From assembly GCF_004795105.1 (NCBI RefSeq), contig NZ_SSBL01000018.1, forward strand, positions 93,794 through 157,793: a stretch of 64,000 nt of DNA. The letters run 5' to 3'. The position numbers and the translations under genes were made by a program. The stretch is from Streptomyces sp. A0642. GTDB lineage: Bacteria; Actinomycetota; Actinomycetes; Streptomycetales; Streptomycetaceae. Positions 1 through 7,792 of the stretch are shown piece after piece. The notes beneath the pieces were generated by a model, which did no database searches, had not been told where the DNA came from, and was given only the letters and a program-made list of their open reading frames with translations. Every line of letters begins with the position of its first letter. Position 1 is the stretch's first letter.

Positions 1-140
1 CCGATCTTGTCCCCGCGTCCGACCCAGCGCCCGGCGGCCATGGCAGCGGCCTCGGTGACCCGGACGAGCTCCAGCGCGAGGTTGCGGTCGGGGGCCTCCG
101 GGGAGACCTCCAGCTGGGACGGCAGATGATGCTCGGACAT
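1..140 (-). CDS. glpX: Fructose-1,6-bisphosphatase class II, N-terminal fragment
   Basis: Reading leftward from the ATG at 138-140, the frame stays open to the window edge and encodes about 46 residues, including MSEHHLPSQLEV and then DRNLALELVRVTEAAAMAAG followed by RWVGRGDK. This is the characteristic start of GlpX-type (class II) fructose-1,6-bisphosphatases, metal-dependent gluconeogenic enzymes that convert fructose 1,6-bisphosphate to fructose 6-phosphate. The rest of the gene lies outside the window. A purine-rich AAAGGTGCG sits just upstream of the start. The divergent DUF4245 gene at 341 is a usual neighbour of glpX in Streptomyces, which supports the call. Confidence 0.85.
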   Translation of the reverse strand, partial: MSEHHLPSQLEVSPEAPDRNLALELVRVTEAAAMAAGRWVGRGDKI

Positions 141-340
141 CGGAGCGCACCTTTCTGTACGACGACGACCGGATGAGGGTGATGTGACTCTATCGTCAGG
201 TCGATAAAATGAGCAGACCGGGTCACGAATGAGCGGACCGCCCTCATCCGGTCGCCGGTCGGGGCCCTCGGGCGGGCGGCCTCCGTCCCTCGACCCGGCC
301 CCCGGTCCGGTCCCGTCGGGGCTGATGCGACGATGGACGG

Positions 341-856
341 GTGGCAAGCAAGCGAGGCAAGCAGACGGTGCGGGACATGATCCTGTCGTTGGCGGCGATC
401 TCCGCCGTGGCAGGGGTCGTCTACATCTTCATCCCGCACGACGACAAGGCCGATCCGGTCAAGGCGGTCGACTACCGCGTCGAGCTCCTGACCGCGCGGC
501 GCGCCGCCCCGTACCCGGTGGCCGCCCCGAGCGGACTGGCGGGCTGGAAGCCCACCTCGGTCGGTTACGACCGCCAGGCGGGCAACAGGTGGCACCTGGG
601 ATTCCTCGACCCGGACGGCGGGTACGTCGCGGTGGAGCAGTCGACCTCCCCGGCGCAGACGTACGTCACCGAGGTCAGCCAGAAGGCGAAGGACACCGGG
701 CGCACGCGGCAGGTGGCGGGGAAGGCCTGGCAGCACTGGAAGGGCCCGAAGTACGACGCCCTCGTGCGCCAGGACAAGGGGGCGACCACGGTCGTGACCG
801 GGTCCGCCTCGCCCGAGCGCCTGGCGGAGATGGTGGCGGCACTCAAGACGTCCTGA
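341..856 (+). CDS. DUF4245 family membrane-anchored protein
   Basis: A 171-residue protein starting at a GTG. Residues about 11-30 (MILSLAAISAVAGVVYIFI) form one N-terminal membrane segment after a basic start (SKRGKQ), so the remainder is probably extracytoplasmic. The body (YPVAAPSGLAGWKPTS, LGFLDPDGGYVAVEQS, GKAWQHWKGPKYDALVR) matches the actinobacterial DUF4245 family as I know it. No catalytic motif is visible and the function is unknown. It is divergent from glpX and convergent with the nitroreductase, with a strong hairpin at 883-918 between the two stops. The start is the only candidate in frame close to the membrane segment; no clear ribosome binding site decides it. Confidence 0.8.
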   Translation: MASKRGKQTVRDMILSLAAISAVAGVVYIFIPHDDKADPVKAVDYRVELLTARRAAPYPVAAPSGLAGWKPTSVGYDRQAGNRWHLGFLDPDGGYVAVEQSTSPAQTYVTEVSQKAKDTGRTRQVAGKAWQHWKGPKYDALVRQDKGATTVVTGSASPERLAEMVAALKTS

Positions 857-882
857 CGGCCGCGCCTGCGCGCGTACGCATG

Positions 883-918
883 AGGAAGGCCCTGGAGCAC
901 CTGCTCCAGGGCCTTCCT
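883..918. terminator. Bidirectional hairpin terminator
   Basis: AGGAAGGCCCTGGAGC and its exact complement GCTCCAGGGCCTTCCT are separated by four bases (16-bp stem). The hairpin lies between the convergent DUF4245 and nitroreductase genes, so it can serve both. Confidence 0.8.
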
Positions 919-953
919 GTGTGCCGTGCGCGGCCCCCGGGGGCCGGCGGGGC

Positions 954-1544
954 TCAGACGGTCTTGACGACCTCGTCGAACGCCAGGCGCGGCAGACGCG
1001 GGAACCAGGCGTCCTCGCCCGGCTTGCCGATGTTGACGACCATCAGCACGTTGTGGTCGCCGTCGAGGAACTCCTTTTCGATGCCCGCGGCGTCGTAGCC
1101 GGTCATCGGGCCGGCGGCCAGGCCGGCGGCGCGGACGCCGATGATGAAGTAGGCGGCCTGCAGGGCGCCGTTCAGCGCGGCGGCCGACTCGCGGACCGGG
1201 CGCTCGGAGAAGAACGCGTCCTTGGCCTGCGGGAAGTGCGGCAGCAGGGCCGGGAGCTCCTCGTGGAACTCGTTGTCGGTCGCCAGGATCGCGACCAGCG
1301 GGGCGGTCGAGGTCTTCGCCTGGTTGCCCTCGGCCATGTGGGGGACCAGGCGGGCGCGGGCCTCGTCCGAGCGGACCAGGATGACGCGCAGGGGCGACTG
1401 GTTGAAAGCGGTGGGGCCGTACTTGACCAGGTCGTAGATCGCCTGGACCTGCTCGTCGGTCACCGGCTCGTCGGTGAAGGTGTTGGCGGTGCGGGCCTCA
1501 CGGAAGAGGAGGTCCTGGGCGGCGGGGTCAAGAACGAGGGACAT
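954..1544 (-). CDS. Nitroreductase family oxidoreductase (RutE/malonic semialdehyde reductase-like)
   Basis: A 196-residue protein of the FMN-dependent nitroreductase fold. Visible family features are the N-terminal LLFREARTANTFTDEPVTDEQ, the FMN-binding LVKYGPTAFNQSPLRVILVRS, and a C-terminal VLMVVNIGKPGEDAWFPR. The length and the early NxFTDEPV motif are those of the RutE/YdfN-type branch, which reduces malonic semialdehyde in pyrimidine breakdown or acts on quinones and nitroaromatics; the real substrate cannot be read here, and no other rut genes are nearby. I chose the ATG at 1542-1544 (MSLVLDPAAQ), preceded by GGAAGG; a longer start at 1571 would add a non-conserved peptide. A TTGAAAGTTAACC element about 65 bp upstream may be an operator. 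Confidence 0.82.
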   Translation of the reverse strand: MSLVLDPAAQDLLFREARTANTFTDEPVTDEQVQAIYDLVKYGPTAFNQSPLRVILVRSDEARARLVPHMAEGNQAKTSTAPLVAILATDNEFHEELPALLPHFPQAKDAFFSERPVRESAAALNGALQAAYFIIGVRAAGLAAGPMTGYDAAGIEKEFLDGDHNVLMVVNIGKPGEDAWFPRLPRLAFDEVVKTV

Positions 1545-1606
1545 CTTGCGTATTACCTTCCGAACGGTCACGAGGGATCAAGCGGCATCGATCACGGTAC
1601 GGGAGA

Positions 1607-1628
1607 GGTAGGTTAACTTTCAACTAAA
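1607..1628 (-). promoter_or_regulatory. Possible operator upstream of the nitroreductase
   Basis: An AT-rich island in a very GC-rich background. On the minus strand it reads TTTTAGTTGAAAGTTAACCT, an imperfect inverted repeat (GTTGA-AAG-TTAAC) about 65 bp before the nitroreductase start. Such redox enzymes are often controlled by MarR/HxlR-type repressors binding sites of this kind, but no regulator gene is adjacent. Confidence 0.3.
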
Positions 1629-1737
1629 ACGAGCGGGGAGTGACTGAGCCCACAACACGGGCACCTTGCGCCGTTCCGCCCTGTCTGTCTTTCCCGCCTG
1701 CCGCGCCCCGCCCGGGTCGACTGCCGCGTCGCCCGCG

Positions 1738-1998
1738 TCAGCGCGCGTCGGCCGCCGCGTCCCCCGTGTCCTCGGGGGCGGCGGGTCCCGCCAGTGCCGC
1801 GTCGAGACGGGCGCGCGCGCCCTCCAGCCAGCGCCGGCAGACCTTCGCCAGCTCCTCGCCGCGCTCCCACAGCGCGAGGGAGTCCTCCAGCGAGGTCCCG
1901 CCCGCCTCCAGCCGGCGCACCACCTCGATCAGCTCGTCGCGCGCCTGCTCGTAACCGAGCGTGCCCGTCGCCGCCGTCGTCGTCCCGTCGTCCGTCAT
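1738..1998 (-). CDS. xseB: Exodeoxyribonuclease VII small subunit
   Basis: An 86-residue protein with the XseB signature: GYEQARDELIEVVRRLEAGG, then LEDSLALWERGEELAKVC, then RRWLEGARARLDAAL, a helical hairpin that binds the catalytic large subunit. The small subunit assembles with XseA to degrade single-stranded DNA into oligonucleotides. The alanine- and acid-rich C-terminal tail is a typical disordered extension. The ATG at 1996-1998 (MTDDGTTT) gives the normal family length; the frame is open further upstream but encodes a low-complexity stretch. It lies about 100 bp downstream of xseA in the same direction, so the two are probably co-transcribed. Confidence 0.92.
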   Translation of the reverse strand: MTDDGTTTAATGTLGYEQARDELIEVVRRLEAGGTSLEDSLALWERGEELAKVCRRWLEGARARLDAALAGPAAPEDTGDAAADAR

Positions 1999-2098
1999 GC
2001 GATCCACCCTATGCGTCGGCCATACCCGTCCATCCCGGCCCGCCCCGTCTGCCCGGGACCCGTCCCGGGGCCTGCGCGCCTTCCCCGTACCCGGGCGC

Positions 2099-3310
2099 TC
2101 ACTCGGCGACCCGCACCGCGAACTCGCCGCCGGACACCCGCGCCCGCAGCACCTCCCCGGAGGCGCCGGCGTCGGCCGGGTCACGGACCACGTGCCCGTC
2201 CGCCCGCTGGAGCACCGCGTACCCGCGCTCCAGCGTCGCCGCGGGGGACAGGGCGAGCACGCGGGCGCGGGTGTGGGCCAGCTCCGAGTCCGCGCGGTCC
2301 AGCAGATGTCCCAGCACCCGCCGGCCGCGCCCGATCAGCGCGTCGACCTCCGAGGCGCGCTCGTCCACCATCCGCTGCGGATGCTCCATGCTCGGCCGCC
2401 CCAGCGCATGGGCCAGCCCCCGCTCCTCCCGGTCGAGCAGCCCCCGTACCGTCCGCAGCGCCCGGTCCCGCAGCTGCTGCACCCGGTCCAGCTCCTCGCC
2501 CACATCGGGCACGACCTTCTTCGCCGCGTCCGTGGGCGTGGAGGCCCGCACATCGGCGACCAGGTCGAGGAGGGGGGAATCCGGTTCGTGCCCGATCGCC
2601 GAGACCACCGGGGTGCGGCAGGCGGCGACCGTACGGATCAGCTCCTCGTCCGAGAACGGCAGCAGGTCCTCGACGCTGCCCCCGCCCCGCGCCACGACGA
2701 TCACGTCCACCTCGTCGACGGCGTCGAGCTCCTTGACCGCGCGGACCACCTGGTTCACCGCGTGCACACCCTGCACCGCCGTGTTGCGCACCTCGAAGCG
2801 GACGGCGGGCCACCGGCGGCGCGCGTTCTCCAGCACATCGCGTTCGGCCGCCGACGCGCGCCCGCAGACCAGACCGATCAGCTGGGGCAGGAAGGGCAGC
2901 GGCTTCTTGCGGTCGCGCGCGAACAGGCCCTCCGAGGCCAGGGACTTCTTGAGCTGTTCCAGCCGGACCAGCAGCTCGCCGATGCCGACCGGCCGGATCT
3001 CCGTGGCCCGCAGCGAGAGCTGGCCGCGGGGCGCGTACCACTCGGGCTTCGCGAGGACGACGACCCGCGCGCCCTCCGTCACGACGTCCGCGACCCGGTC
3101 GAAGGCCTGCCGGAAGCACGTCACGCTCACCGAGATGTCGTGCGACGGGTCGCGCAGGGTCAGGAACACCACCCCCGCACCCGGCCGGCGCGACAACTGG
3201 GTGATCTGCCCCTCGACCCAGACCGCGCCGAGCCGGTCGATCCAGCCGCCGATCAGCCGCGACACGTCACCGACGGGCAGCGGAGCTTCCGGGGAAGTGT
3301 GGAGAGCCAT
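2099..3310 (-). CDS. xseA: Exodeoxyribonuclease VII large subunit
   Basis: A 403-residue catalytic subunit of exonuclease VII. The N-terminal OB-fold (residues about 10-110; PVGDVSRLIGGWIDRLGAVWVEGQIT) binds single-stranded DNA. The catalytic core carries the conserved VVARGGGSVEDLLPFSDEEL and SAIGHEPDSPLLDLVADVRA followed by STPTDAA, where the metal-binding and active-site residues lie. A helical C-terminal part follows, with the usual conserved end (LERGYAVLQR). The ATG at 3308-3310 (MALHTSPEAP) was preferred over one ten codons upstream because it gives the usual N-terminus. xseB follows in the same direction. Confidence 0.95.
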   Translation of the reverse strand: MALHTSPEAPLPVGDVSRLIGGWIDRLGAVWVEGQITQLSRRPGAGVVFLTLRDPSHDISVSVTCFRQAFDRVADVVTEGARVVVLAKPEWYAPRGQLSLRATEIRPVGIGELLVRLEQLKKSLASEGLFARDRKKPLPFLPQLIGLVCGRASAAERDVLENARRRWPAVRFEVRNTAVQGVHAVNQVVRAVKELDAVDEVDVIVVARGGGSVEDLLPFSDEELIRTVAACRTPVVSAIGHEPDSPLLDLVADVRASTPTDAAKKVVPDVGEELDRVQQLRDRALRTVRGLLDREERGLAHALGRPSMEHPQRMVDERASEVDALIGRGRRVLGHLLDRADSELAHTRARVLALSPAATLERGYAVLQRADGHVVRDPADAGASGEVLRARVSGGEFAVRVAE

Positions 3311-3395
3311 GCGAGCGAGCGTAACCGCCGGAACCGACAACCCGGCCCGCCCCGCGACGGAGCACCCACCCGGGCCCCCTCGCGCCTTTGGGACC

Positions 3396-4775
3396 TCACG
3401 CCACCCGGCGCCCGCGCTGCGCCAGGAGCACCACCAGCCCCACCACCAGCCAGCACGCGCCCACCACCTGAGCGCTCGGCGTCGCCTCCACGATCACCGC
3501 GATCAGCACCCCCGAGCCCACCACCGGGATCAGGACGTGCCGCCACCAGCTCGGCGGCCCCTCCATCCGCCGCACCGCGAACCAGCCGACCACCGACGCG
3601 TGGAGCAGGACGAACGCGGTCAGCGCCCCGATGTCCACCACCGACACCAGATGATCCAGACCGTCGTCCCGCCGCGCCGCCCACACCGCCGCCACCAGCG
3701 TCAGGACCGCCGCGATCAGGATCGCGACCCGGGGCACCCCCGAGCTCGGGTCGATCCTGGACAGCAGCGCGGGCAGCCGGCGCTCCCGGGCCATCGCGAA
3801 CAGCAGCCGCCCCGCTGCCGCCTGCCCGGCCAGCGCAGCGAACGCCGCCCCGATCGCCTTGCTGACCGCCACCAGATCGTGCAGCCACGTGCCGACCGCG
3901 GAGTCCACCGTGTCGTAGAAGGCCGAACCCTGCGCCACCGGATCGGCGGCCAGCTCCGCCGAGGACATGGGCTCGAGGAGCGCGGCCAGATACGACTGCG
4001 CCACGAACAGCCCGCCCGCCAGCACCAGACAGAACAGGACCGCCCGCGCCACCTTCGCCGAACCGCCCGTCACCTCCTCCGCGAACGAGGCGATGGCGTC
4101 GAAGCCCAGATAGGAGAGGACCGCCACCGACACCGCGCCCAGCACGGCCGTCGCGGAGAATCCGGAATCCCCGGTGAGCGGCGTCAGCCAGCCCCGCTGC
4201 GCCCCGTCCCGTACGAGCACCACCACCGCCGAGACCACGAACACCAGCAGCACGACGATCTCCATCGCGAGCACCGCGAAGCCGACCCGGGCCGCCGCCC
4301 GCACGCCCCAGAGGTTGAGCAGCGTCGTCAGGACCACCGCCAGCGCCGTCCACACCCAGCGCGACACCCCCGGCACCAGTGAGTTCATCGCGATGCCGGA
4401 GAACAGATAGGCGACGGCGGGGATCAGCAGGTAGTCCAGCATCGCCATCCACCCGGCGATGAACCCCGGCCCTTCCCCGAGCCCCTTGCGCGCGTAGGCG
4501 AAGACCGAACCCGCCAGCGGGGCGACCCGCACCATCTGGGCGTAACTGAAGGCGGTGAACGCCATGACGACGGTCGCGGCGATGTACACCAGCGCCACGG
4601 CCCCGTCGGACTTCGCGTCGAGGGTGCCGAAGACGCCGACCGGGGCCATCGGGGCGATGAACAGCAGCCCGTAGACCACCAGGTCCCGGAAGCCGAGAGT
4701 CCGCCGCAGCCCCACCCGCTCCGAGGAGCCGGCGTCGCCGGCGCCCGTGCCGGTTTCCGTGCCGCTTCCGGCCAT
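3396..4775 (-). CDS. APC family amino acid permease
   Basis: A 459-residue integral membrane protein with about 12 hydrophobic segments. The start of the core (LGFRDLVVYGLLFIAPMAPV), followed by SYAQMVRVAPLAGSVFAYAR, is the conserved region of APC-superfamily amino acid/polyamine permeases; the FAEEVTGG loop (residues about 230) is also typical. The ATG at 4773-4775 has GGAGGA five bases upstream and is preferred over an ATG eight codons earlier. The protein probably imports an amino acid or amine by proton symport; the substrate is not readable. It stands alone between xseA and the divergent ispH. Confidence 0.85.
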   Translation of the reverse strand: MAGSGTETGTGAGDAGSSERVGLRRTLGFRDLVVYGLLFIAPMAPVGVFGTLDAKSDGAVALVYIAATVVMAFTAFSYAQMVRVAPLAGSVFAYARKGLGEGPGFIAGWMAMLDYLLIPAVAYLFSGIAMNSLVPGVSRWVWTALAVVLTTLLNLWGVRAAARVGFAVLAMEIVVLLVFVVSAVVVLVRDGAQRGWLTPLTGDSGFSATAVLGAVSVAVLSYLGFDAIASFAEEVTGGSAKVARAVLFCLVLAGGLFVAQSYLAALLEPMSSAELAADPVAQGSAFYDTVDSAVGTWLHDLVAVSKAIGAAFAALAGQAAAGRLLFAMARERRLPALLSRIDPSSGVPRVAILIAAVLTLVAAVWAARRDDGLDHLVSVVDIGALTAFVLLHASVVGWFAVRRMEGPPSWWRHVLIPVVGSGVLIAVIVEATPSAQVVGACWLVVGLVVLLAQRGRRVA

Positions 4776-4871
4776 GAAGTCCTCCGTCGGTCGCGTCATT
4801 GGTCGCGTGATGATCAGTTTCCCGACCTCGCCGTCCCCGCGCCTGTTCGGTACGGCCTTACGATGGGACGC

Positions 4872-5852
4872 ATGACTGCTACGACACCCCGCCGCGTCCT
4901 GCTCGCCGCTCCCCGTGGCTACTGCGCGGGCGTGGACCGTGCCGTGATCGCCGTGGAGAAGGCCCTGGAGCAGTACGGCTCCCCGGTCTACGTACGCCAC
5001 GAGATCGTCCACAACAAGTACGTGGTCCAGACCCTGGAGAAGAAGGGCGCGATCTTCGTCGAGGAGACCGCCGAGGTCCCCGAGGGCTCGATCGTCATGT
5101 TCTCCGCGCACGGCGTCGCACCGACCGTGCACGAGGAGGCGGCCGAGCGGAAGCTCGCCACGATCGACGCCACCTGCCCCCTCGTCACCAAGGTCCACAA
5201 GGAAGCCGTCCGCTTCGCGCAGGACGACTTCGACATCCTCCTGATCGGCCACGAGGGCCACGAGGAGGTCATCGGCACCTCCGGCGAGGCCCCCGACCAC
5301 ATCACCCTGGTCGACGGTCCCGAGGACGTCGCGAACGTCGAGGTGCGCGACCCCTCCAGGGTCGTCTGGCTCTCCCAGACCACGCTCTCGGTCGACGAGA
5401 CGATGGAGACGGTCGGTGCGCTGAAGGAGAAGTTCCCCCTCCTGATCTCGCCGCCCAGCGACGACATCTGCTACGCCACGCAGAACCGTCAGATCGCGGT
5501 GAAGCAGATGGGCGCCGACGCCGACCTGGTCATCGTCGTCGGTTCGAAGAACTCCTCGAACTCCGTCCGCCTGGTCGAGGTCGCCCTCGGAGCCGGCGCG
5601 GGTGCCTCCTACCTGGTCGACGCCGCCGACGAGATCGACGAGGCGTGGCTGGAAGGCGTCTCCACCGTCGGGGTCACCTCCGGCGCGTCCGTGCCCGAGG
5701 TGCTGGTCGACGGCGTCCTGGCCTGGCTGTCCGAGCGGGGCTTCGAGGACGTGGAGATCGTGAAGGCGGCCGAGGAGTCCATCGTGTTCTCGCTGCCCAA
5801 GGAGCTCCGCCGCGACCTGCGCGCGGAGGCGGCGGCCCTGACGGCGGAGTAG
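4872..5852 (+). CDS. ispH: 4-hydroxy-3-methylbut-2-enyl diphosphate reductase
   Basis: IspH (LytB) catalyses the last step of the MEP isoprenoid pathway, reducing HMBPP to IPP and DMAPP with an iron-sulfur cluster. All three cluster cysteines are present: C18 in PRGYCAGVDRA, C102 in ATCPLVTKVHKEA and C200 in DDICYATQNRQ. Other family motifs are the substrate-binding HEIVHNKYVV and GHEGHEEVIGTSGE, and SKNSSNSVRL. The length (326 residues) is normal. The ATG at 4872 (MTATTPRR) is chosen; an ATG three codons earlier at 4863 is equally possible. It is divergent from the APC permease, with 96 bp between the two starts. Confidence 0.96.
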   Translation: MTATTPRRVLLAAPRGYCAGVDRAVIAVEKALEQYGSPVYVRHEIVHNKYVVQTLEKKGAIFVEETAEVPEGSIVMFSAHGVAPTVHEEAAERKLATIDATCPLVTKVHKEAVRFAQDDFDILLIGHEGHEEVIGTSGEAPDHITLVDGPEDVANVEVRDPSRVVWLSQTTLSVDETMETVGALKEKFPLLISPPSDDICYATQNRQIAVKQMGADADLVIVVGSKNSSNSVRLVEVALGAGAGASYLVDAADEIDEAWLEGVSTVGVTSGASVPEVLVDGVLAWLSERGFEDVEIVKAAEESIVFSLPKELRRDLRAEAAALTAE

Positions 5853-5943
5853 CCCGGACCCGGCCCCCGGCCGGTCAGGGGCTTTCCGTCCGGTTTCCCG
5901 TTCCGGGGAGTGCGCGGCGCCGGGTGCCCGTACCGTGGATCAC

Positions 5944-6681
5944 ATGGAGATCTTCGGCGTGGACATCGGCGGATCCGGGATCAAGGGTGCTCCCGTGGAC
6001 CTGGACCGCGGAGACCTGGCGCAGGAGCGCCACAAGGTACTCACCCCGCACCCGGCCACCCCCGAGGAGGTGGCGGGGTGCGTGGCCGAGGTGGTCGGCC
6101 ACTTCGCATGGCAGGGCCCGGTGGGCATCACGTTCCCGGGTGTGGTCACCAACGGGCTCACCCGGACCGCGGCCAATGTCGACAAGGGCTGGATCGACCT
6201 CGACGCCCGCACCCTGCTCGGTGACAAGCTCGGCCTCCCGGTCACCATCCTGAACGACGCGGACGCGGCCGGCATCGCCGAGATGACGTTCGGTGCGGGC
6301 CGGGACCGCAAGGGCACGGTCATCGTGCTGACGTTCGGGACGGGGATCGGCAGCGCGCTCTTCGTCGACGGCAGGCTCGTGCCCAACACCGAGCTCGGCC
6401 ACCTGGAGCTGCACGGCCACGACGCGGAGAAGCGCGCCTCCACCAAGGCCAAGGAGGACGAGGACCTGAGCTGGCAGCACTGGGCGCACCGGGTGCAGAA
6501 GTACCTGGCCCACGTGGAGATGCTGTTCTCGCCCGAGCTGTTCATCATCGGCGGCGGAGTCAGCCGCAAGGCCGAGAAGTTCCTGCCGCTCATCGAGCAC
6601 GTACGGGCCGAGATGGTCCCCGCGGAGCTGCAGAACAACGCGGGCATCGTGGGCGCGGCGATGGCGGCGGCGGGGCGCTGA
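5944..6681 (+). CDS. ppgK: Polyphosphate glucokinase (ROK family)
   Basis: A 245-residue sugar kinase. The N-terminal EIFGVDIGGSGIKGAPVDL is the phosphate-binding loop of the ROK/hexokinase fold, ILNDADAAGIAEM contains the catalytic Asp, and VIVLTFGTGIGSALF is the second phosphate loop. The NTELGHLELHG segment followed by DAEKRAS is typical of actinobacterial polyphosphate glucokinases, which phosphorylate glucose with inorganic polyphosphate or ATP in the cytoplasm. The ATG at 5944 (MEIFGVDIGG) fits homologues; a GTG three codons upstream is an alternative. No clear Shine-Dalgarno sequence precedes it, so it may be translated from a short leader or leaderless mRNA. It is followed by a mobile-element-rich gap. 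Confidence 0.92.
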   Translation: MEIFGVDIGGSGIKGAPVDLDRGDLAQERHKVLTPHPATPEEVAGCVAEVVGHFAWQGPVGITFPGVVTNGLTRTAANVDKGWIDLDARTLLGDKLGLPVTILNDADAAGIAEMTFGAGRDRKGTVIVLTFGTGIGSALFVDGRLVPNTELGHLELHGHDAEKRASTKAKEDEDLSWQHWAHRVQKYLAHVEMLFSPELFIIGGGVSRKAEKFLPLIEHVRAEMVPAELQNNAGIVGAAMAAAGR

Positions 6682-6718
6682 GCGCCTGCGGCGGGGCCTG
6701 GGGCCTCTCGTTCGGAGC

Positions 6719-6903
6719 ATGCCGGGCTCGCGGGGTCCGGCACGCGCGTCTGCCGCGTTGTCGTCGGTCGCGATGTTCCCCGAGCTGTCGGCTTCGCCCG
6801 CCCGAGGAGGGAGGCCCGCCCCAAGGCATGACTCGCTCCTCCGCCTTGCAGCCGGACGCATCGGACCCGGCTCCCTCATCCGGCCTGATCCGAACGAAAG
6901 GCC
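6719..6903. repeat. Degenerate copy of the CTAG inverted-repeat element, interior only
   Basis: This segment carries CCCCGAGCTGTCGGCTTCGC, GCCGCGTTGTCG and CTCCGCCTTGC in the order found inside the intact element at 14163-14382 (CCCCGAGCTCTCGGCTTCGC, GCCGCGTTGTCG, CTCCGCCTTGC). It lacks a recognisable left end and runs directly into the left end of the intact element at 6904. I read it as an older, decayed copy next to, or split by, the newer insertion. Confidence 0.55.
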
Positions 6904-7133
6904 CTAGGGCGTGTTTCGAAAGGCCCGCCTGCCCTGCGACGCCTGGCACGCACGCTCGCCGCGTTGTGCAAGGCCCGCCTGCCCTGCGACGCCTGGCACG
7001 CACGCTCGCCGCGTTGTGGAAATGTCCTAGTAGCTCCGCTACGAGACCATTTCCACGCCTTGCGATCGCACGCACCAGACGCCGCGGGGCCCGCCCTTCG
7101 GGCGGACGGCGCTACTTTCGAAACACGCCCTAG
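6904..7133. mobile_element. Non-autonomous inverted-repeat element (MITE-like), copy 1
   Basis: A 230-bp element bounded by exact 19-bp terminal inverted repeats: CTAGGGCGTGTTTCGAAAG at 6904-6922 and its complement at 7115-7133. It encodes no transposase. The interior holds a 50-bp tandem duplication (6920-7019), a hairpin at 7016-7056 with GTGGAAATG/CATTTCCAC arms and a nested GTAGC/GCTAC, then CCTTGCGATCGCACGCACCA and a small CCGCCCTTCGGGCGG hairpin. Apart from the central hairpin it closely matches the element at 14163-14382. The right-end CTAG provides the TAG stop of the minus-strand DUF6542 gene. Mobility by a trans-acting transposase is inferred from the structure. Confidence 0.8.
6920..7019. 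repeat. 50-bp tandem duplication inside the element
   Basis: Positions 6920-6969 and 6970-7019 are identical except at the last base (C versus G). Each unit starts AAGGCCCGCCTGCCC and ends GCCGCGTTGTG. The element copy at 14163 has a single version of this arm, so this is a recent internal duplication. Confidence 0.9.
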
Positions 7134-7792
7134 CGCTGGGAGGGGCGCCGCGGCGTCCGTCCGCCGGCCCGGCCGACGGGCCGCGCCGCCGGTGCCGGCT
7201 TCCCGGCCGGCCGGGCGGTCTGCGCGGCCAGCAGCATCCGCCGCTGCCGGGCCCGCATCAGACGGATCTTGCGCACGGTCGCGATGAGGCCCGCGACGAG
7301 CGTGCCGCCGTACAGCCAGCCGGCGTGGACGGCGAGAGCGGTGACGACGGCCATGGTCTGCCCGCCGAAGCCGCCTGTCCCGCCGGAGATCGGGACGATG
7401 CCGACGGCGAACGCGATCGGCACGCTGATCGGCGCGGTCACCAGGTCGGCGGGCCGTACCCAGAGCGCGGTCAACGCGCTGACCGGCAGGAACAGCACGC
7501 CGAACACGGCGGACGAACCGTCGAACAGCAGCCAGTCCGCGCAGCCGACGACGAACATGACGGCGGAGGCGAAGAGCCCGGCGCCGATTCCGGTCAGCCG
7601 GGGATTGGGCAGCCGCCGCAGGGCGAGGACGGCAGGCGCCACCGGGCGGCCCCGCCCCGCGGGCGTGCTCATCACCCGGTAGGCGGTCGCGCCTTCGCCG
7701 ACGGGCCCCCCGGCTTCCTTGGTCCCCAACGGGGACAGCGGGGCCGGCCGGGTCTGCCTGCGCTGCGGGGGACGTGTCCTGTGCTGCTCCAC
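7130..7792 (-). CDS. DUF6542 family integral membrane protein
   Basis: A protein of about 220 residues if the GTG at 7790-7792 is used. It has a basic, proline-rich N-terminal region (EQHRTRPPQRRQTRPAPLSP), four hydrophobic segments (for example LTGIGAGLFASAVMFVVGCA, AVFGVLFLPVSALTALWV and MAVVTALAVHAGWLYGGTLV) and a basic, Ala/Pro/Arg-rich cytoplasmic tail ending GGRTPRRPSQR. This matches the Streptomyces DUF6542 proteins encoded divergently from ychF. The function is unknown. A shorter start at the ATG 7670-7672 (MSTPAGRG) is possible. The stop codon is TAG formed by the CTAG end of the mobile element at 6904-7133. Confidence 0.72.
   Translation of the reverse strand: MEQHRTRPPQRRQTRPAPLSPLGTKEAGGPVGEGATAYRVMSTPAGRGRPVAPAVLALRRLPNPRLTGIGAGLFASAVMFVVGCADWLLFDGSSAVFGVLFLPVSALTALWVRPADLVTAPISVPIAFAVGIVPISGGTGGFGGQTMAVVTALAVHAGWLYGGTLVAGLIATVRKIRLMRARQRRMLLAAQTARPAGKPAPAARPVGRAGGRTPRRPSQR

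Noticed and set aside
1794..4382. Long plus-strand open frames (up to 862 codons) opposite xseB, xseA and the permease
   Set aside because: Their translations are Ser/Arg/Pro-rich with no recognisable family, while the opposite strand encodes complete conserved proteins.
6682..7133. Protein-coding gene within the repeat-rich gap after ppgK
   Set aside because: All open frames here run through the inverted-repeat element and its duplicated arm. The apparent peptides are simply translations of the repeats.
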